NCBI RefSeq assembly: GCF_958450345.1
Contig: NC_088784.1
Coordinates: forward strand, 68,597,747 to 68,661,746
DNA from: Calliphora vicina
Taxonomy: Eukaryota; Arthropoda; Insecta; Diptera; Calliphoridae
Direction: 5' to 3'
DNA length: 64,000 nt
A program made the position numbers and the translations under genes. Below, in pieces: positions 50,201 through 53,984 of this stretch (the stretch's first letter is position 1; the number at the start of each line of letters is the position of its first letter). A model generated the notes under the pieces. The model saw nothing but the letters and a program-made list of their open reading frames with translations, was not told where the DNA came from and did not search any database.

Positions 50201-50604
50201 TATAGTTTTCTCTATTGGCAATACGTTAATGTGTTATTCTGAACTTAATGGGTTAAGAATAATAAAAAAATTGCATCTGGCAATACTTAAATTCTTATAG
50301 GAATATTGTTGTGGATTGTGTGTGTACATTTATGTTGGCACTTTAGTGTATTTTTCTTATCAATTATATGATACACATTCTAAAGCATACCTTAAGGCGG
50401 TGAAATAATGTAAATACCGCTATAATTCTACTATAACTGAAAAACCAAAATAAGACACGAATTAATATAATTTTAAAATTCTTTTAATTACAGGCCAATT
50501 ATGTGTCCGATTTATTTCCTAAGAAATCTTCAAAATCCTATATGTTACCTCGTTCAATGCAAGACATGCCGCCACAAACAATAACAACAACAAATGGTAA
50601 TTAA
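11059..50604 (+). CDS. wun: wunen family lipid phosphate phosphatase, 5'-partial, alternative last exons
   Basis: A multi-exon gene for a six-pass membrane PAP2/LPP enzyme, which dephosphorylates bioactive lipid phosphates at the cell surface. In Drosophila wunen and wunen-2 this guides germ-cell migration and survival. Visible motifs: C1 KYSIGRLRP (K, then RP) in the 28904 exon, C2 SFPSGHS in the 39791 exon, and C3 TRVSDYKHHWSDV in the 40037 exon. The PSGH and HHWSD histidines are the catalytic pair. C3 starts TR, not the usual SR. Coding exons join in phase 0 after the first. Two last exons fit the frame, giving 24 or 37 C-terminal codons including the stop. The N-terminal exon was not found and may lie upstream of the window. 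Paralog identity (wun or wun2) is not resolved. Confidence 0.88.
11460..12081 (+). pseudogene. decayed non-LTR retrotransposon, RNase H part
   Basis: Plus-strand frames give SIYTDGSKTERSTGSGIF at 11527-11580, the start of an RNase H domain. VELICVPGHEGIRGND follows near 11776, the conserved PGHxGixGNE motif. NSIRLLTGIITVHYMIG then appears near 12010, a common feature before the C-terminal CCHC-like region. Frameshifts abound. The LTR element at 12082-16472 interrupts it; the rest resumes at 16473. Confidence 0.8.
12082..12241 (+). repeat. 5' LTR (160 bp)
   Basis: TG...CA bounded direct repeat, identical to 16313-16472. It holds ATGGCATCAC twice and an AATAAAATAG string close to the end. Short for a gypsy-type LTR. 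Confidence 0.95.
12242..12257 (+). other. primer binding site, probably leucine tRNA
   Basis: TGGTGTCAGAAGTG starts directly after the 5' LTR. TGGTGTCAG complements a tRNA 3' end CTGACACCA, as in leucine tRNAs of flies and in some gypsy-type elements. The tRNA identity is inferred. Confidence 0.7.
12308..13921 (+). CDS. LTR element gag, protease and start of reverse transcriptase
   Basis: I choose the ATG at 12308 (MSVEQSSSS), 66 bp past the LTR. Gag residues about 30-210 include the retrotransposon gag domain (WKQWYTTFRIFM, then FNEDLD..YSQLVEKFECYF). Nucleic-acid binding follows: a degenerate CxxC knuckle near residue 229 and a standard CHNCGKNGHYAKMC knuckle at about 247. The protease active site QIDTGAQ is at about 320. 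RT begins near 490 with LRICLDPRNLNKAI. The frame then shifts at the T run 13882-13888 and stops at TGA 13919-13921. No separate gag stop is seen, so gag and pol share one frame. Confidence 0.9.
   Translation: MSVEQSSSSAQMNSTPEGGQFFATTVQPINLKATNLAKEWKQWYTTFRIFMTATNLEMQADRRKVALLLHHLGSESLEIFNSFNEDLDVISYSQLVEKFECYFTPKVNIAMERHRFFTCKQNNDQTIDEYVTTLKNLSLNCEFGALREDLVRDIFTCGLSPKMANIRERLLAEGGISLDKAVGIAKSITMAKENAIKLEVTDDDEPVINVLRRKPFKSSSYSKQKDVQCSRCGQTHKTKCPAEGAKCHNCGKNGHYAKMCFSKKRFVKNVTVEQDDDYEGGGDEEEDLFIGAISKKTMKTSEEWNIEVFIENNKMVCQIDTGAQANIISNETFCNLKLKDLLNKTNVNIFTFSGEKLPVLGTINLKVVYANYIYILKFFIVDIKCKNIIGFNSAIEMDLIKNVNILSLNSIIQKYSDVFGGLGLLHSECNLEVKKDVDPVVDPPRKIPFKLHDKLKLELNRMENLNVIERVCEPTEWVNSIVLVSKPNGNLRICLDPRNLNKAILRPHFPFPNIEDCKQNLMVQDFFRRLMLTVGFG
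13879..15129 (+). CDS. LTR element reverse transcriptase and RNase H, shifted frame
   Basis: This frame continues RT after the shift. The TPFGRYRFLRLPFGI stretch leads to the catalytic YIDDFLIYS box near 14078-14104, then the thumb (FLGHVF, RFLGMINYLG). RNase H follows with SVDASKFALGATI (about 14518), the QNYAQIEKELFAIL box (about 14611), and ETDHKPLVNLF (about 14704). The connection region ends in a TAG at 15127-15129. The same frame stays open beyond that TAG into integrase, so a single base change is the simplest explanation. Confidence 0.9.
   Translation, partial: RFFSSLDANSGFWMIPLNEQSSRLCTFNTPFGRYRFLRLPFGINAAPEIFHGEMVRLFGDIPGLIIYIDDFLIYSSTREEHLRVLETVFQRAREVGIKFNEDKCKILRTEIKFLGHVFSNFGIKPDDEKIKSIIDMPRPKCVKELQRFLGMINYLGSFIENLASKNKNLRELLRNDIDWHWSEKHENEFDNLKTEITKSPVLTYFDPNKDLILSVDASKFALGATIMHDKHPIAYASVSLTASQQNYAQIEKELFAILFGCVKFHQYVYGSKILVETDHKPLVNLFDKPLYKIPARLQRFMLRLQLYNLSVKYKPGKELLIADTLSRAPLTETSLTEIDREISLHWNLLASCLEIPFAKIDVLREHTNNDATFAKICEHVRNGWPRNRKLIEPDVMPYFKIKDEISILDDILLKNH
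15130..16227 (+). CDS. LTR element integrase
   Basis: Same frame as the preceding stretch, after the TAG. The zinc-binding HHCC region has HEGHMG followed by CEICMRH. The catalytic core has the Asp in GCDLFEF, the second Asp in LLTDNGPPFSS, and the Glu in SNGLAERSVQTIKKML, so the DDE triad is complete. The C-terminal part (GDSIMFKKT, then FIVKDNNGILYRRSQDHIKK) resembles the DNA-binding tail of gypsy-type integrases. Ends TAA at 16225-16227. An ATG at 15187 exists but is internal to the zinc domain. Confidence 0.92.
   Translation: MLIPKSLRSSILSKIHEGHMGIQRCKDLARQSIYWPNLYNDIENVVSNCEICMRHQSSKPKSEMIPHEIVLMPWFKLGCDLFEFNKKTYLLVVDYYYKYIEIELLNSGYNSSQVIVRLKSIFARHGIPCTLLTDNGPPFSSKEFNDFCKNWEIEHYTSSPYLPRSNGLAERSVQTIKKMLLKSQESHSDPYIALLQYRTTPKGNLPSPAELLMSRSLRTKIPSMTKNFEPKVINNNEYKEKLNSNIQKYTDYYNKTSKRISPVQEGDSIMFKKTPTSCWFQGQVIDTCKEPRSFIVKDNNGILYRRSQDHIKKTPEDNKLQNIDNNELQEDNQIHTEVPVIADNDGNSYITRKGRVIRQPRKLNL
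16301..16312 (+). other. polypurine tract
   Basis: AAGAGGGAAGA directly precedes the TG of the 3' LTR, the expected place for the plus-strand primer. Confidence 0.8.
16313..16472 (+). repeat. 3' LTR (160 bp)
   Basis: Identical to the 5' LTR. The target duplication ATAGC follows at 16473-16477. Confidence 0.95.
16473..16850 (+). pseudogene. non-LTR retrotransposon C-terminus, continuation past the LTR element
   Basis: Removing the LTR element and one ATAGC joins this to 12081. The frame reads DEKESIKYLLCDCPVLQERK, the cysteine-rich C-terminal region of I/R1-type elements (typically C..C..H..C). The 3' tail with CCCACGTAACCTAATCTAAC near 16812 looks like the end of such an element. Confidence 0.75.
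16851..18060 (-). pseudogene. non-LTR retrotransposon remnants, RNase H region
   Basis: Minus-strand frames at 17265-17537 and 17705-18037. The first reads LWVAMLEASLL, then NELELCWVYSYEDHPGNER, the RNase H motif usually written WVPSHxxIxGNExAD. The second has YSMERIRFWVELEFARHW, then HFKRIIVLSTNRTQNN, a typical post-RNase H stretch. They look like two pieces of one family, both broken. Orientation is opposite to the neighbouring remnant. Confidence 0.7.
18061..19030. other. intron DNA, nothing recognised
   Basis: AT-rich, no coding motifs or element ends. At 19036-19110 a short piece resembles a family A repeat (CCAAGCCCGACTACATTATA, CCTACACCAG). Confidence 0.4.
19700..20290 (+). pseudogene. 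non-LTR retrotransposon RNase H fragment
   Basis: The frame at 19794-20039 reads ISSRDIHIFTDSKVVTRSLN, the central RNase H string, preceded by AEHADYGVITQAAIMAI with one stop. Downstream, HLDKACLARGDLCKIHSFF, then TGLLKNDGG, continues the C-terminal region. The TDSK segment matches the repeated units at 7287-7960, so both come from related elements. Confidence 0.75.
20584..21258 (-). mobile_element. Helentron-like repeat family A, copy 2
   Basis: Uninterrupted copy. Left edge AACAAGTAAGAAAGTATGGT with hairpin arms GGTCGG..GCGACC, right edge CCTCCCCACTATGTTGGTGT, AGGGTATAAA. The ORF at 20691-20960 is a shadow of the repeat, also seen at 4413 and 60624 on the other strand. Confidence 0.75.
21467..22087. 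mobile_element. hAT-type MITE, TSD CTGTTTAT
   Basis: 621 bp. Ends TAGGGTATTCAAT and ATTGAATACCCTA are inverted repeats. CTGTTTAT flanks both (21459-21466, 22088-22095). Both ends also carry many copies of TTAATCGGTTAATCG-like words. The middle has no coding motif. The 8-bp duplication and TAGGG ends fit a hAT-derived non-autonomous element. Confidence 0.9.
22218..23515. mobile_element. hAT-type element, TSD CTTTAATT
   Basis: Ends TAGAGTTTC and GGAAACTCTA are inverted; CTTTAATT flanks both (22210-22217, 23516-23523). Both ends carry CGGTTTT-rich subterminal DNA. The interior includes CTAGCTGACCCGG near 22692, like the start of the repeat at 57137, and a nested palindromic insertion (22831-23377). 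Confidence 0.85.
22831..23377. mobile_element. nested MITE with CCAGTTTTTGACTT ends
   Basis: Inverted ends: CCAGTTTTTGACTT then TATTTAAATAC at left; TATTTAAATACG, AAGTCAAAAACTGG at right. Flanks CTCTAATG and CTCTAACT agree at six of eight bases, a plausible decayed duplication. No coding. Interior contains further short palindromes (ATTTAAAT). Confidence 0.65.
23524..25385. other. intron DNA, nothing recognised
   Basis: Very AT-rich. A short CATTAATGTATTATACCCTC piece at 23930 recalls family A. No motif in the short ORFs at 24299-24514. Confidence 0.4.
25386..25830 (-). pseudogene. mariner-type remnant with internal deletion (family 2)
   Basis: On the minus strand, 25798-25589 encodes EFRVLIKHYILLKKCSQTKA and FTEFRCGRTSTEDIELSGRP, a mariner N-terminal DNA-binding region. 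About 60-200 bp further the frame jumps to ELGYELLPHPPYYPD, the region before the third catalytic Asp (near 25410-25450). The transposase core is missing between them. The related copy at 48114-48890 is longer. Confidence 0.75.
26107..26604 (+). pseudogene. jockey-clade non-LTR retrotransposon, 3' part of RT
   Basis: Starts TSRLTWRRHIEAKR-like, then an intact frame at 26152-26526: LKPIWTYRIQLWGTASNNS, then DLIQRAQSKILRTMTGAPWY, and RNENIHRDLDVPLVKDE. This is the well-known jockey-clade C-terminal RT region (LWGTAS...RTITGAPWYV). 5'-truncated, as usual for LINEs. Its 3' untranslated tail is split by the hAT element at 26605 and continues at 27411 to an A-rich end near 27470. Confidence 0.88.
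26605..27410. mobile_element. hAT-type MITE, TSD ATTGTAAG
   Basis: 806 bp. Ends TAGGGTTTTTA and AAAAACCCTA with CCCGGGAATTCCCGG-rich subterminal DNA. ATTGTAAG flanks both (26597-26604, 27411-27418). Inserted in the 3' tail of the jockey fragment. Non-coding. Confidence 0.9.
27645..28800 (+). pseudogene. mariner remnant, copy 2
   Basis: Starts ATTGGGTGTATGACTTAAAA and AGACGGGATTT, close to the start of the copy at 55.2 kb. Coding pieces: SYQYHWELLKQQFQNVCEQQ (27922 on), KLGNWESRNS, then ATIFHHDNARP-like near 28420 (reads CCATCATGACAACGCTCGGC), the second catalytic Asp region. Many frameshifts. Its 3' part is split by the hairpin at 28614-28753. It lies in the intron just before the 28904 exon. 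Confidence 0.78.
28614..28753. repeat. near-perfect 62-bp-arm hairpin
   Basis: Arms 28614-28675 and 28692-28753 are reverse complements with one mismatch that I see, separated by a 16-bp loop. Outer ends CACCCTTATCG and CGATAAGGGTG. It is GC-richer than its surroundings and inserted in mariner DNA. I cannot define a target duplication. Confidence 0.9.
28904..29122 (+). CDS. wun: wunen exon: TM2-TM3 and C1 motif
   Basis: After TTTTTCAG the frame opens ILIVEIIQSKN, continuing the membrane segment from the previous exon across a 17.7-kb intron. It carries a possible N-glycosylation site (NGNSTT), RRYVFMDYEIPDWMVECYKK, and the phosphatase C1 motif KYSIGRLRPHFFD before GTAAGT. Exactly 73 codons, phase 0 at both ends. 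Confidence 0.92.
29308..29478. mobile_element. MITE-like inverted repeat, CATAGAG family
   Basis: Left CATAGAGAATTACACATAGA, right GTCTCGTCTCTATGTTAC. The left end and interior (TTTTTGACAA) match the element at 54091-54279, but the right end lacks the final TCTCTATG, so it seems truncated. Confidence 0.55.
29479..30803. other. intron DNA with one DINE-like fragment
   Basis: AT-rich with no coding motif. At 30475-30535 AACAAGTGAGAGTGCTATAT and CGGATCGTATATACC recall a DINE end in minus orientation. Confidence 0.4.
30804..31353 (-). mobile_element. DINE-1-like repeat, copy 3
   Basis: Left edge AACAAGTAGGAGAGCTATAT, right edge CTTCTCACGAAGGTGAAAGG, TATAAAAA. Shares AAATTGATTTCAACAG and CAGACGGACATGGC with the copies at 9.5 and 53.1 kb. 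Confidence 0.75.
31354..33029. other. intron DNA, nothing recognised
   Basis: AT-rich. No ORF or repeat end of note. ATGAATTCAT-type words and A runs only. Confidence 0.4.
33274..36056 (-). mobile_element. Helentron-like family A, copy 3, interrupted
   Basis: Left edge AAACAAGTAAGAAAATATGG with hairpin GGTCGGTCAAGCCCGACC; right edge CCCTCCCCACTATGGTGGTG, TAGGATATAAAA. Interrupted at 33621-35715 by a palindromic element. Host flanks TTTTGTATA and TATATGAAACTT rejoin as in the other copies. Confidence 0.78.
33621..35715. mobile_element. 2.1-kb palindromic element
   Basis: Outer ends TGGGGGATTTCATGTCAAGT and its reverse complement. TATA lies on both sides (33617-33620, 35716-35719). About 0.8 kb on each side is nearly perfectly inverted around 34668. 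The outer 270 bp on each arm is complex sequence. Further in, units of about 180 bp carry TTAGTGGGATGCGAGTGGGA: three on the left near 34040, 34222 and 34400; mirror units on the right near 35296, 35114 and 34936; and additional minus-oriented ones near 34736 and 34570. The identical short frames on both arms (34155, 34978) are mirror shadows, not genes. Confidence 0.92.
36060..36400 (-). pseudogene. DDE transposase C-terminal remnant
   Basis: On the minus strand, ELVVVCNNAPCHC (usual VVVCDNAPCH, second catalytic Asp, here Asn) is followed at a short distance by VEPIFPSETIWSKIKAHVKS, where the usual NPIExIWSxxK third-residue box is recognisable. This is the Tc1/mariner-superfamily type of DDE core. 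Stops intervene. It may be what is left of the transposase of the surrounding foldback-type element. Confidence 0.55.
36830..37160 (+). pseudogene. non-LTR RNase H fragment
   Basis: A frame near 37005 reads TDGSKSKKCGNIGSV, like the beginning of the RNase H domain of R1/I elements (YTDGSK). Flanks have no intact motif. Weak but consistent with other copies. Confidence 0.45.
37161..37870. other. intron DNA, nothing recognised
   Basis: AT-rich; the TTCGAAT-rich part at 37175-37245 might be hAT subterminal debris, but no ends were found. Confidence 0.35.
37875..38345 (-). pseudogene. Tc1/mariner-superfamily transposase remnant
   Basis: Read on the minus strand: MISDEANFWLNEFVNKQNCR, then IWSETNPQQ, EKCTIW, GLHAGVIIRPYFFKNKVGAQ and NGDRYRI, which follow a common insect transposase layout (FSDEAHFWLNGYVNKQN..., EKVTVWC, GIIGPYFFEN, NGxRYR). 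The first catalytic Asp is the D of SDEA. Frames are broken and the C-terminus is missing. Confidence 0.7.
38578..39250. mobile_element. TIR element with CCCAGCAGTT ends
   Basis: Inverted ends CCCAGCAGTT (38578) and AACTGCTGGG (ending 39250), followed inward by related GTAGTCA / TGACTAC. The interior has repeated GTAACTAGT-type words. It is interrupted by a small MITE at 38613-38720. A shorter relative lacking that MITE lies at about 58470-58760. No clear target duplication. Confidence 0.65.
38613..38720. mobile_element. 108-bp MITE, TSD TTA
   Basis: Ends CCCCCAGTAACACGAAGT and ACTTCGTGTTACTGGGGG with GTTATACTG/CAGTATAAC inside. TTA lies on both sides (38610-38612, 38721-38723). The relative at about 58505 reads GTATCCCTTATAGAG without it, so it is the empty site. 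A TTA duplication suggests PIF/Harbinger. Confidence 0.88.
39251..39790. other. intron DNA up to the wunen C2 exon
   Basis: Nothing recognised. A pyrimidine-rich end TTATTTATTTTTAG gives the acceptor. Confidence 0.45.
39791..39970 (+). CDS. wun: wunen exon: extracellular loop and C2 motif
   Basis: After TTATTTTTAG, frame VCQPIMPDGTTCANATNQG carries a second possible glycosylation site (NAT) and two cysteines, then SRLSFPSGHSSFTFYT with the C2 catalytic PSGH. Ends at GTAAGT. 60 codons, phase 0. Confidence 0.92.
40037..40213 (+). CDS. wun: wunen exon: TM5, C3 motif, start of TM6
   Basis: After TTTCAG, LYLQSRMTWHGSKLLRHF leads into a hydrophobic segment (LIMIAWYTA), the C3 motif TRVSDYKHHWSDV, and the beginning of TM6 (LAGSAIGSLVAVVV) before GTAAGT. 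59 codons. The upstream intron is only 66 bp, against more than 10 kb for those before and possibly after. Confidence 0.93.
40214..40633 (+). other. wunen intron before the proximal last exon
   Basis: 420 bp without repeats, ending in TTCATTCTAG. AACTGAGTTCTCATTTAAAT at 40247 is mirrored by GAGAACTCAGTT at 40318-40329, a small inverted repeat of unknown meaning. Confidence 0.5.
40634..40705 (+). CDS. wun: wunen alternative last exon, proximal
   Basis: A CATTCTAG acceptor is followed in frame by SYLVPDKWFNWNTVWPTVHS and KDN, then TAA. It is 24 codons including the stop. AATAAA polyadenylation-like signals follow at 40717, 40727 and 40757. It would extend TM6 (VVV-SYLV) and give a tail rich in tryptophan. 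Chosen because it follows the previous exon in phase 0 after a 420-bp intron. Transcript evidence is needed to rank it against the distal exon. Confidence 0.7.
   Translation, partial: SYLVPDKWFNWNTVWPTVHSKDN
40706..42251. other. possible 3' UTR, then intron DNA
   Basis: Polyadenylation-like signals at 40717-40767 fit the proximal last exon. Further along only AT-rich DNA; GTGTCTTTTT or gene-like frames are absent. Confidence 0.4.
42252..42560 (+). mobile_element. DINE-type repeat family C, copy 1 (5' part)
   Basis: Starts TTTATACCCACCATCAAAAA, then GAGAGGTATATTGATTGTGT, TATATATGTATGTATATTCG, and CTAAGACGATCTAGC with GTCCGTCCGTCAGTCCG. The same order occurs at 49626 and 56826. The layout resembles the 5' half of DINE elements but the sequence differs from families A and DINE-1. 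Confidence 0.6.
42985..43670 (-). repeat. fragment of long repeat family D
   Basis: Inverted relative of 57.4-59.8 kb: CAAATGTCGTTCGTTGGTAA, GACCACGCCCACC, AATCGGAAAACGGCTATACC, and three units of GAGCTCGATCTGTGATCACT. The repeat is not coding and I cannot classify it. Confidence 0.7.
43820..44960. repeat. unclassified repeat related to 51.7-53.9 kb
   Basis: Shares GGAATGGGG with an AATCACCAAAAAT and TCCGAATG order with 51710-51830, and CTTGGCCAATTTT with the inverse of 52400. The ORF at 44657-44857 is not recognisable. Confidence 0.45.
45049..45354 (+). other. candidate extra wunen exon or MITE
   Basis: A 69-codon frame (45056-45265) follows an acceptor-like ACACTTTCAG in the right phase for the wunen exon ending 40213: SDRGRNEKRQRPFSITQTQI, then Thr/Gln/Lys-rich sequence, ending TAG. 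On the other hand CTTTCAGTCAGAT (45049-45061) and ATCTGACTGAAAG (45342-45354) are inverted repeats bounding the segment, which suggests a small transposon. It is less AT-rich than its surroundings. Confidence 0.3.
45355..46715. other. intron DNA, minor DINE fragment
   Basis: No gene. GTAAGAGTGTTATATTCGGC at 46488 is a DINE-1 3' end in minus orientation. Confidence 0.4.
46716..47160 (+). mobile_element. Helentron-like family A, copy 4 (3' truncated)
   Basis: TATACATTACACTACAATAG, then ATTATGCGTTTGTGC, ACACCCACCTTAAAGTATAC, CGTCCGTCTGGCTGGCTG and GATCGGTCCATAATTAG. The 3' hairpin end is absent. Confidence 0.7.
47269..47990. mobile_element. hAT-type MITE, TSD ATATATTC
   Basis: Ends TAGCGTTGGGTTGTTC and AACTCTA-type (GTCCAACTCTA) are imperfect inverted repeats; ATATATTC flanks both (47261-47268, 47991-47998). 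Repeated GAACAA/TTGTTC words near both ends. The middle carries a hairpin insertion (47596-47736). Confidence 0.85.
47596..47736. repeat. hairpin with 45-bp arms
   Basis: Arms 47596-47640 (CAATAACAGCACAAAAATGG at the start) and 47692-47736 are reverse complements with one mismatch; 51-bp loop. Probably part of a MITE nested in the hAT-type element. Confidence 0.85.
48114..48890 (+). pseudogene. mariner remnant, family 2, longer copy
   Basis: Ends share AAAAAGTCACGGACTTATTGACC-like (48116) and AAAAAGTCAAGGACTTTATG (48860). Coding pieces: KNEKTITQTKAKLDKYYGNS, FTEFRCGCTSTEGTK, IRYGVGRSEIE, NELGYELLPHPPYSPDFFSS, all mariner N-terminal or C-terminal landmarks; the central catalytic part is deleted. 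Same family as 25386-25830. Confidence 0.78.
48891..49625. other. intron DNA, nothing recognised
   Basis: AT-rich, no motif. Confidence 0.4.
49626..49900 (+). mobile_element. DINE-type repeat family C, copy 2
   Basis: TTATACCCATCACCAAAAGG, GTATATATTCTGGGGCATTA, TCTAAGACGATCCGTCAGTC. Truncated at 3'. Confidence 0.55.
49901..50493 (+). other. wunen intron before the distal last exon
   Basis: No repeat ends or ORFs. Ends AATTCTTTTAATTACAG, a good acceptor. Confidence 0.5.
50494..50604 (+). CDS. wun: wunen alternative last exon, distal
   Basis: After TTTAATTACAG, the frame reads ANYVSDLFPKKSSKSYMLP, then RSMQDMPPQTITTTNGN and TAA: 37 codons including the stop. ANYVSDLF continues TM6 in the way many LPP proteins do, so this may be the ancestral tail. 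A GTAATT within the last codons could act as a weak donor, but I see no following exon. AATAAA occurs at 50628. The exon lies 10.3 kb beyond the shared exon. Confidence 0.8.
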   Translation, partial: ANYVSDLFPKKSSKSYMLPRSMQDMPPQTITTTNGN

Positions 50605-51415
50605 TTAAACAAAACGCTCATCATTTAAATAAAACAACAAACTAATTTATTAACTTAAAAAAAAGAAAAAAACACACCATGGGTAAAAAAAACATTCTAT
50701 ACAAAAATAAAAGTATTTTTTTTTTAAATAATTTAACGAATATAAGTAATTTACTTAGTTGTAAGAAATTAAGAAAATTATACTTAAAAATAAATAAAAT
50801 TTATGTAATTTAAATAATTTTACTTAAACCATACTAGACTCGCAGACACAGTACACAAATAACAATAAAATAAAAAGATAATTAAAATAGATTCAAAACC
50901 ATTAAACACAAATCATGCTAAAACTGTAAAAAAATGTTTAAAAAAATTTAAAAACACTTATGTATTTAGTATGCAAAAGCAATAGAAGCAGAGCTTTCAA
51001 TTAATTTAAATATTTAATAATTATATGTATAAAAATAAAAGTTTAGTTAGTATGTTAAGTATAATACGATTTAAATTAATTCTAAAGGCAAATATCTACA
51101 ACTAGTTGATTAAGAATGCACCTCAAGTGTCTTCCTAATTTCTAAGAAAAGTTAAAGTTATTATTAATACAATTAATAAACAATTAAAAATAAATAGATA
51201 AAATCACACACTGTAATGTTAAACACAATAATTGTAAAAACACAAATAATTAAATGATAATAGATATTTTATTTAAAGCACCCACTGATTGATTGTTAAA
51301 CATTTTGAATTATTGACTGTGAAAACAAATTTAAATTATTATGCTAAATATACGTAAAAATATCATACATACATTTAGATGCCTTATAAAATAAAATAAA
51401 TTACAAAAAAAAACA
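50605..51415 (+). other. likely wunen 3' UTR
   Basis: About 0.8 kb without any recognised repeat, rich in A and AATAAA-type words from 50628 on. Its lack of mobile DNA contrasts with its neighbours, fitting transcribed 3' UTR. Confidence 0.5.
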
Positions 51416-51658
51416 ACTAAAAAATTGGTTTCTTTTGATTTTGTAAGAACAAGGAAGAAGGTTAAGTTTGTGACCTGAATTTTTAAATGAAAATTATTGA
51501 AAAAATAAGTTTGATTCTATGAAACCATTAAAGTCAGGTGTAAATTATTACACATTCCATAATGAAACGTGCTGACACTGCACAGTGGTTTATAAAATTT
51601 TTATTTTGGAAATAATACGGAAACTAATGAACGATTGGAGATATATTAATGAAATTTA

Positions 51659-53945
51659 AAACAGTTGGAGTTTAGGTGTTTCTGAGCTGATTTGTATTTT
51701 CATGGGTTCGTAATTTGGAATGGGGGCTACGGTTTAGTCCCAAAAGTTGCTCACCTCGGGCCTATACAATGTCAAAAAATCACCAAAAATTCAGTTCTTA
51801 TCCGAATGTCAAGAAATTTTAAATTAAGATAGTACTTGCAATTTTTAACATTTTTGGTACATTGTTTGTTAAAAACGTTAAAAATTAAAGAGAAGTCAAG
51901 GTTTGTGAGTCTATTGAAGGCTAGATATAACTACTAAGTACAAGTATTTGGTATTATTGCAAGCCTTTGGACTAGAGGATTAACATATTAAGAAAAAATT
52001 GTATTCTATTAATTTTCAGAATGAAATTTACCATAAAAACTAGAAATTTCATGATATAGAGATTTTTCGTGAAGAAAAATTTAGTGTAAAACTCGAACCG
52101 ATCAAGATATCGTAACAAGATTTGGAACTTACATATATAGATCGAAACGTCTTTTCATCAATTGGTTGAAAACTTTTGCATTGGTCAACACTTAAATATC
52201 GAAATTCCTAAAATGGGGCAAATATGTTCCCATTTTTTCATAAATGATGCTGCTCTGCCGTTTTTGCTGTGCGATATCTTAAACACTTTTACAGAAATTA
52301 AATTACAGATAGGTCCTTCCAAAAATAATATAATTTTTAATAATATGGGATTTGCATTGTAATAAATTTTTAGATAAATCTGAAATTTTTCTTAAAAATT
52401 GGCCAAGGTTGGCTAGCGCTGATGGGGCCTCTGTCACCTTAAATGAGTTTATTTTACACGCATTTATGTTAAGTTTCATTTCAGAAACAAATTCAAAATA
52501 TGTATATACGAACCCGAATAAATGAAATGTTTGTTCTATAAGAGAAATAATATAAAGACCTTTTTGGAAAAAACCTAAAAAAGTTGCTCTATTTTAGATT
52601 CCGAATTTGAATGCGTTTAACTTTTTATTCAGATTGATCAAACATTCCATCCTTTTAAGCTAATTTTTCTGATATTGAAAAATTCAATTTCAACAGACTA
52701 TGATGAAGCTTTGAACTCTGTAATTCTATTCGATGTTTCCGGATCATGAGATCAAAAGAACTCTGTAAATGTTACCAAATGCAATTGTTTGTCGAGCTTT
52801 CCTAATGACATCAATTACTGCACACCTGAAACATAACTTATAACAGATTTCATATGTCGAATACGGATGGACCAACATGGGCTTTATAATCATTCTAAGA
52901 GAATTCATTTAAAACGGGCTGTAAATTGATTCTACAGAGTACACGAAACTGAATCTTCAAATCCCTGCTGAGTGCCTACACGACAATCTAGGCAGTGAAT
53001 GAATCGCAATCTCGTCAAGAGATGCCTGACATTCACGATCCAGACTATGGCACTCTTTCACATGAAAAAAAAGTAGGAAAAAGAGCTATTCACCAAATTA
53101 TAAATATTTTTATTTAAACAAAATTAAATTTTTTTTTAAATTGTTTAAAACATTTTTTTAATTTTTTTTAAAAAAATAGTTTTTTAATTTTTTTAAAAAA
53201 AAAGTTTTTTTCCAAATTTTTTAAAATTTCTTTAAATTTTTTTTTTAAATTTAAAAAAAAAATTTTTTTTGAAAAATAATTTATGACAAAAAAAATTTTT
53301 CATGAAAAAAAAATAGGGTTAAAAAATATTTTTCCCGATTTTGACCAATTGTAGGTCCAACTTACTACAGCTTTATATACATCGTTGCAATAGACTTTGA
53401 AATATCTATCATTAAATATCCATATTGTCTATATTAATGACTTAGTAATACAGATATAGATCAAAAATTGGGCAAAAATCGAGGTTGTCTCGGGTTTTCC
53501 CTTATATCTCAGCCATTTATGGGCCGATTTTATCGATTTTAAATAGCAACAGAGCCGGAAGAATTCCCGATATATTGATGTATGAATCATGTATTTAAGT
53601 TATTTGGGGGATACGGAAAGTTGATTTCAACATACAGACGGACATGGCGATATCGACTTCGCTATCTATAACGATCCAGAATATATATACTTTGTGGGGT
53701 CGCAAATGAAAAATGTAGAAATTACAAACGGAATGATAAATTTATATATACCCTTACAACTCATGGCGAAGGGTATAAAAAGAAAAAAAGTCGGCAACAA
53801 ATTCGGATAAGAACTTAATTTATGGTGATTGTTTAAATTTTGTAAGCTCGAAGTGAGCAACTTTGGGGGGTCGTCCACTATCCCCCATTCCAACTACAAA
53901 TCCATGTGGATACAAATCAACCCATAAACACTTCAGCACTGAATA
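51659..53945. mobile_element. element with long inverted ends, split by a DINE-1 copy
   Basis: About 150 bp at 51659-51825 recurs inverted at 53795-53945: shared words TTTGTAT..CATGG, GGAATGGGGG, AAAGTTGCTCAC, AATCACCA and GTTCTTATCCGAAT. The interior has no clear coding motif. The DINE-1 copy (53069-53781) sits just inside the right end. A relative is at 43820-44960. Confidence 0.6.
53069..53781 (-). mobile_element. DINE-1-like repeat, copy 4
   Basis: Right edge TACCCTTACAACTCATGGCG, AAGGGTATAAAAAG; conserved ATCCAGAATATATATACTTT and ACAGACGGACATGGCGATAT blocks. The left end AAGTAGGAAAAAGAGCTATT has lost the TTCGG hairpin. Confidence 0.75.
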
Positions 53946-53984
53946 TGTGAATTTTCACGAGCTACCGAATTATATTCAAAATAA

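Noticed and set aside
50593..50604. GTAATT in the last wunen codons as a donor to a further exon
   Set aside because: No acceptor with a coherent in-frame continuation was found downstream, and the stop follows immediately.
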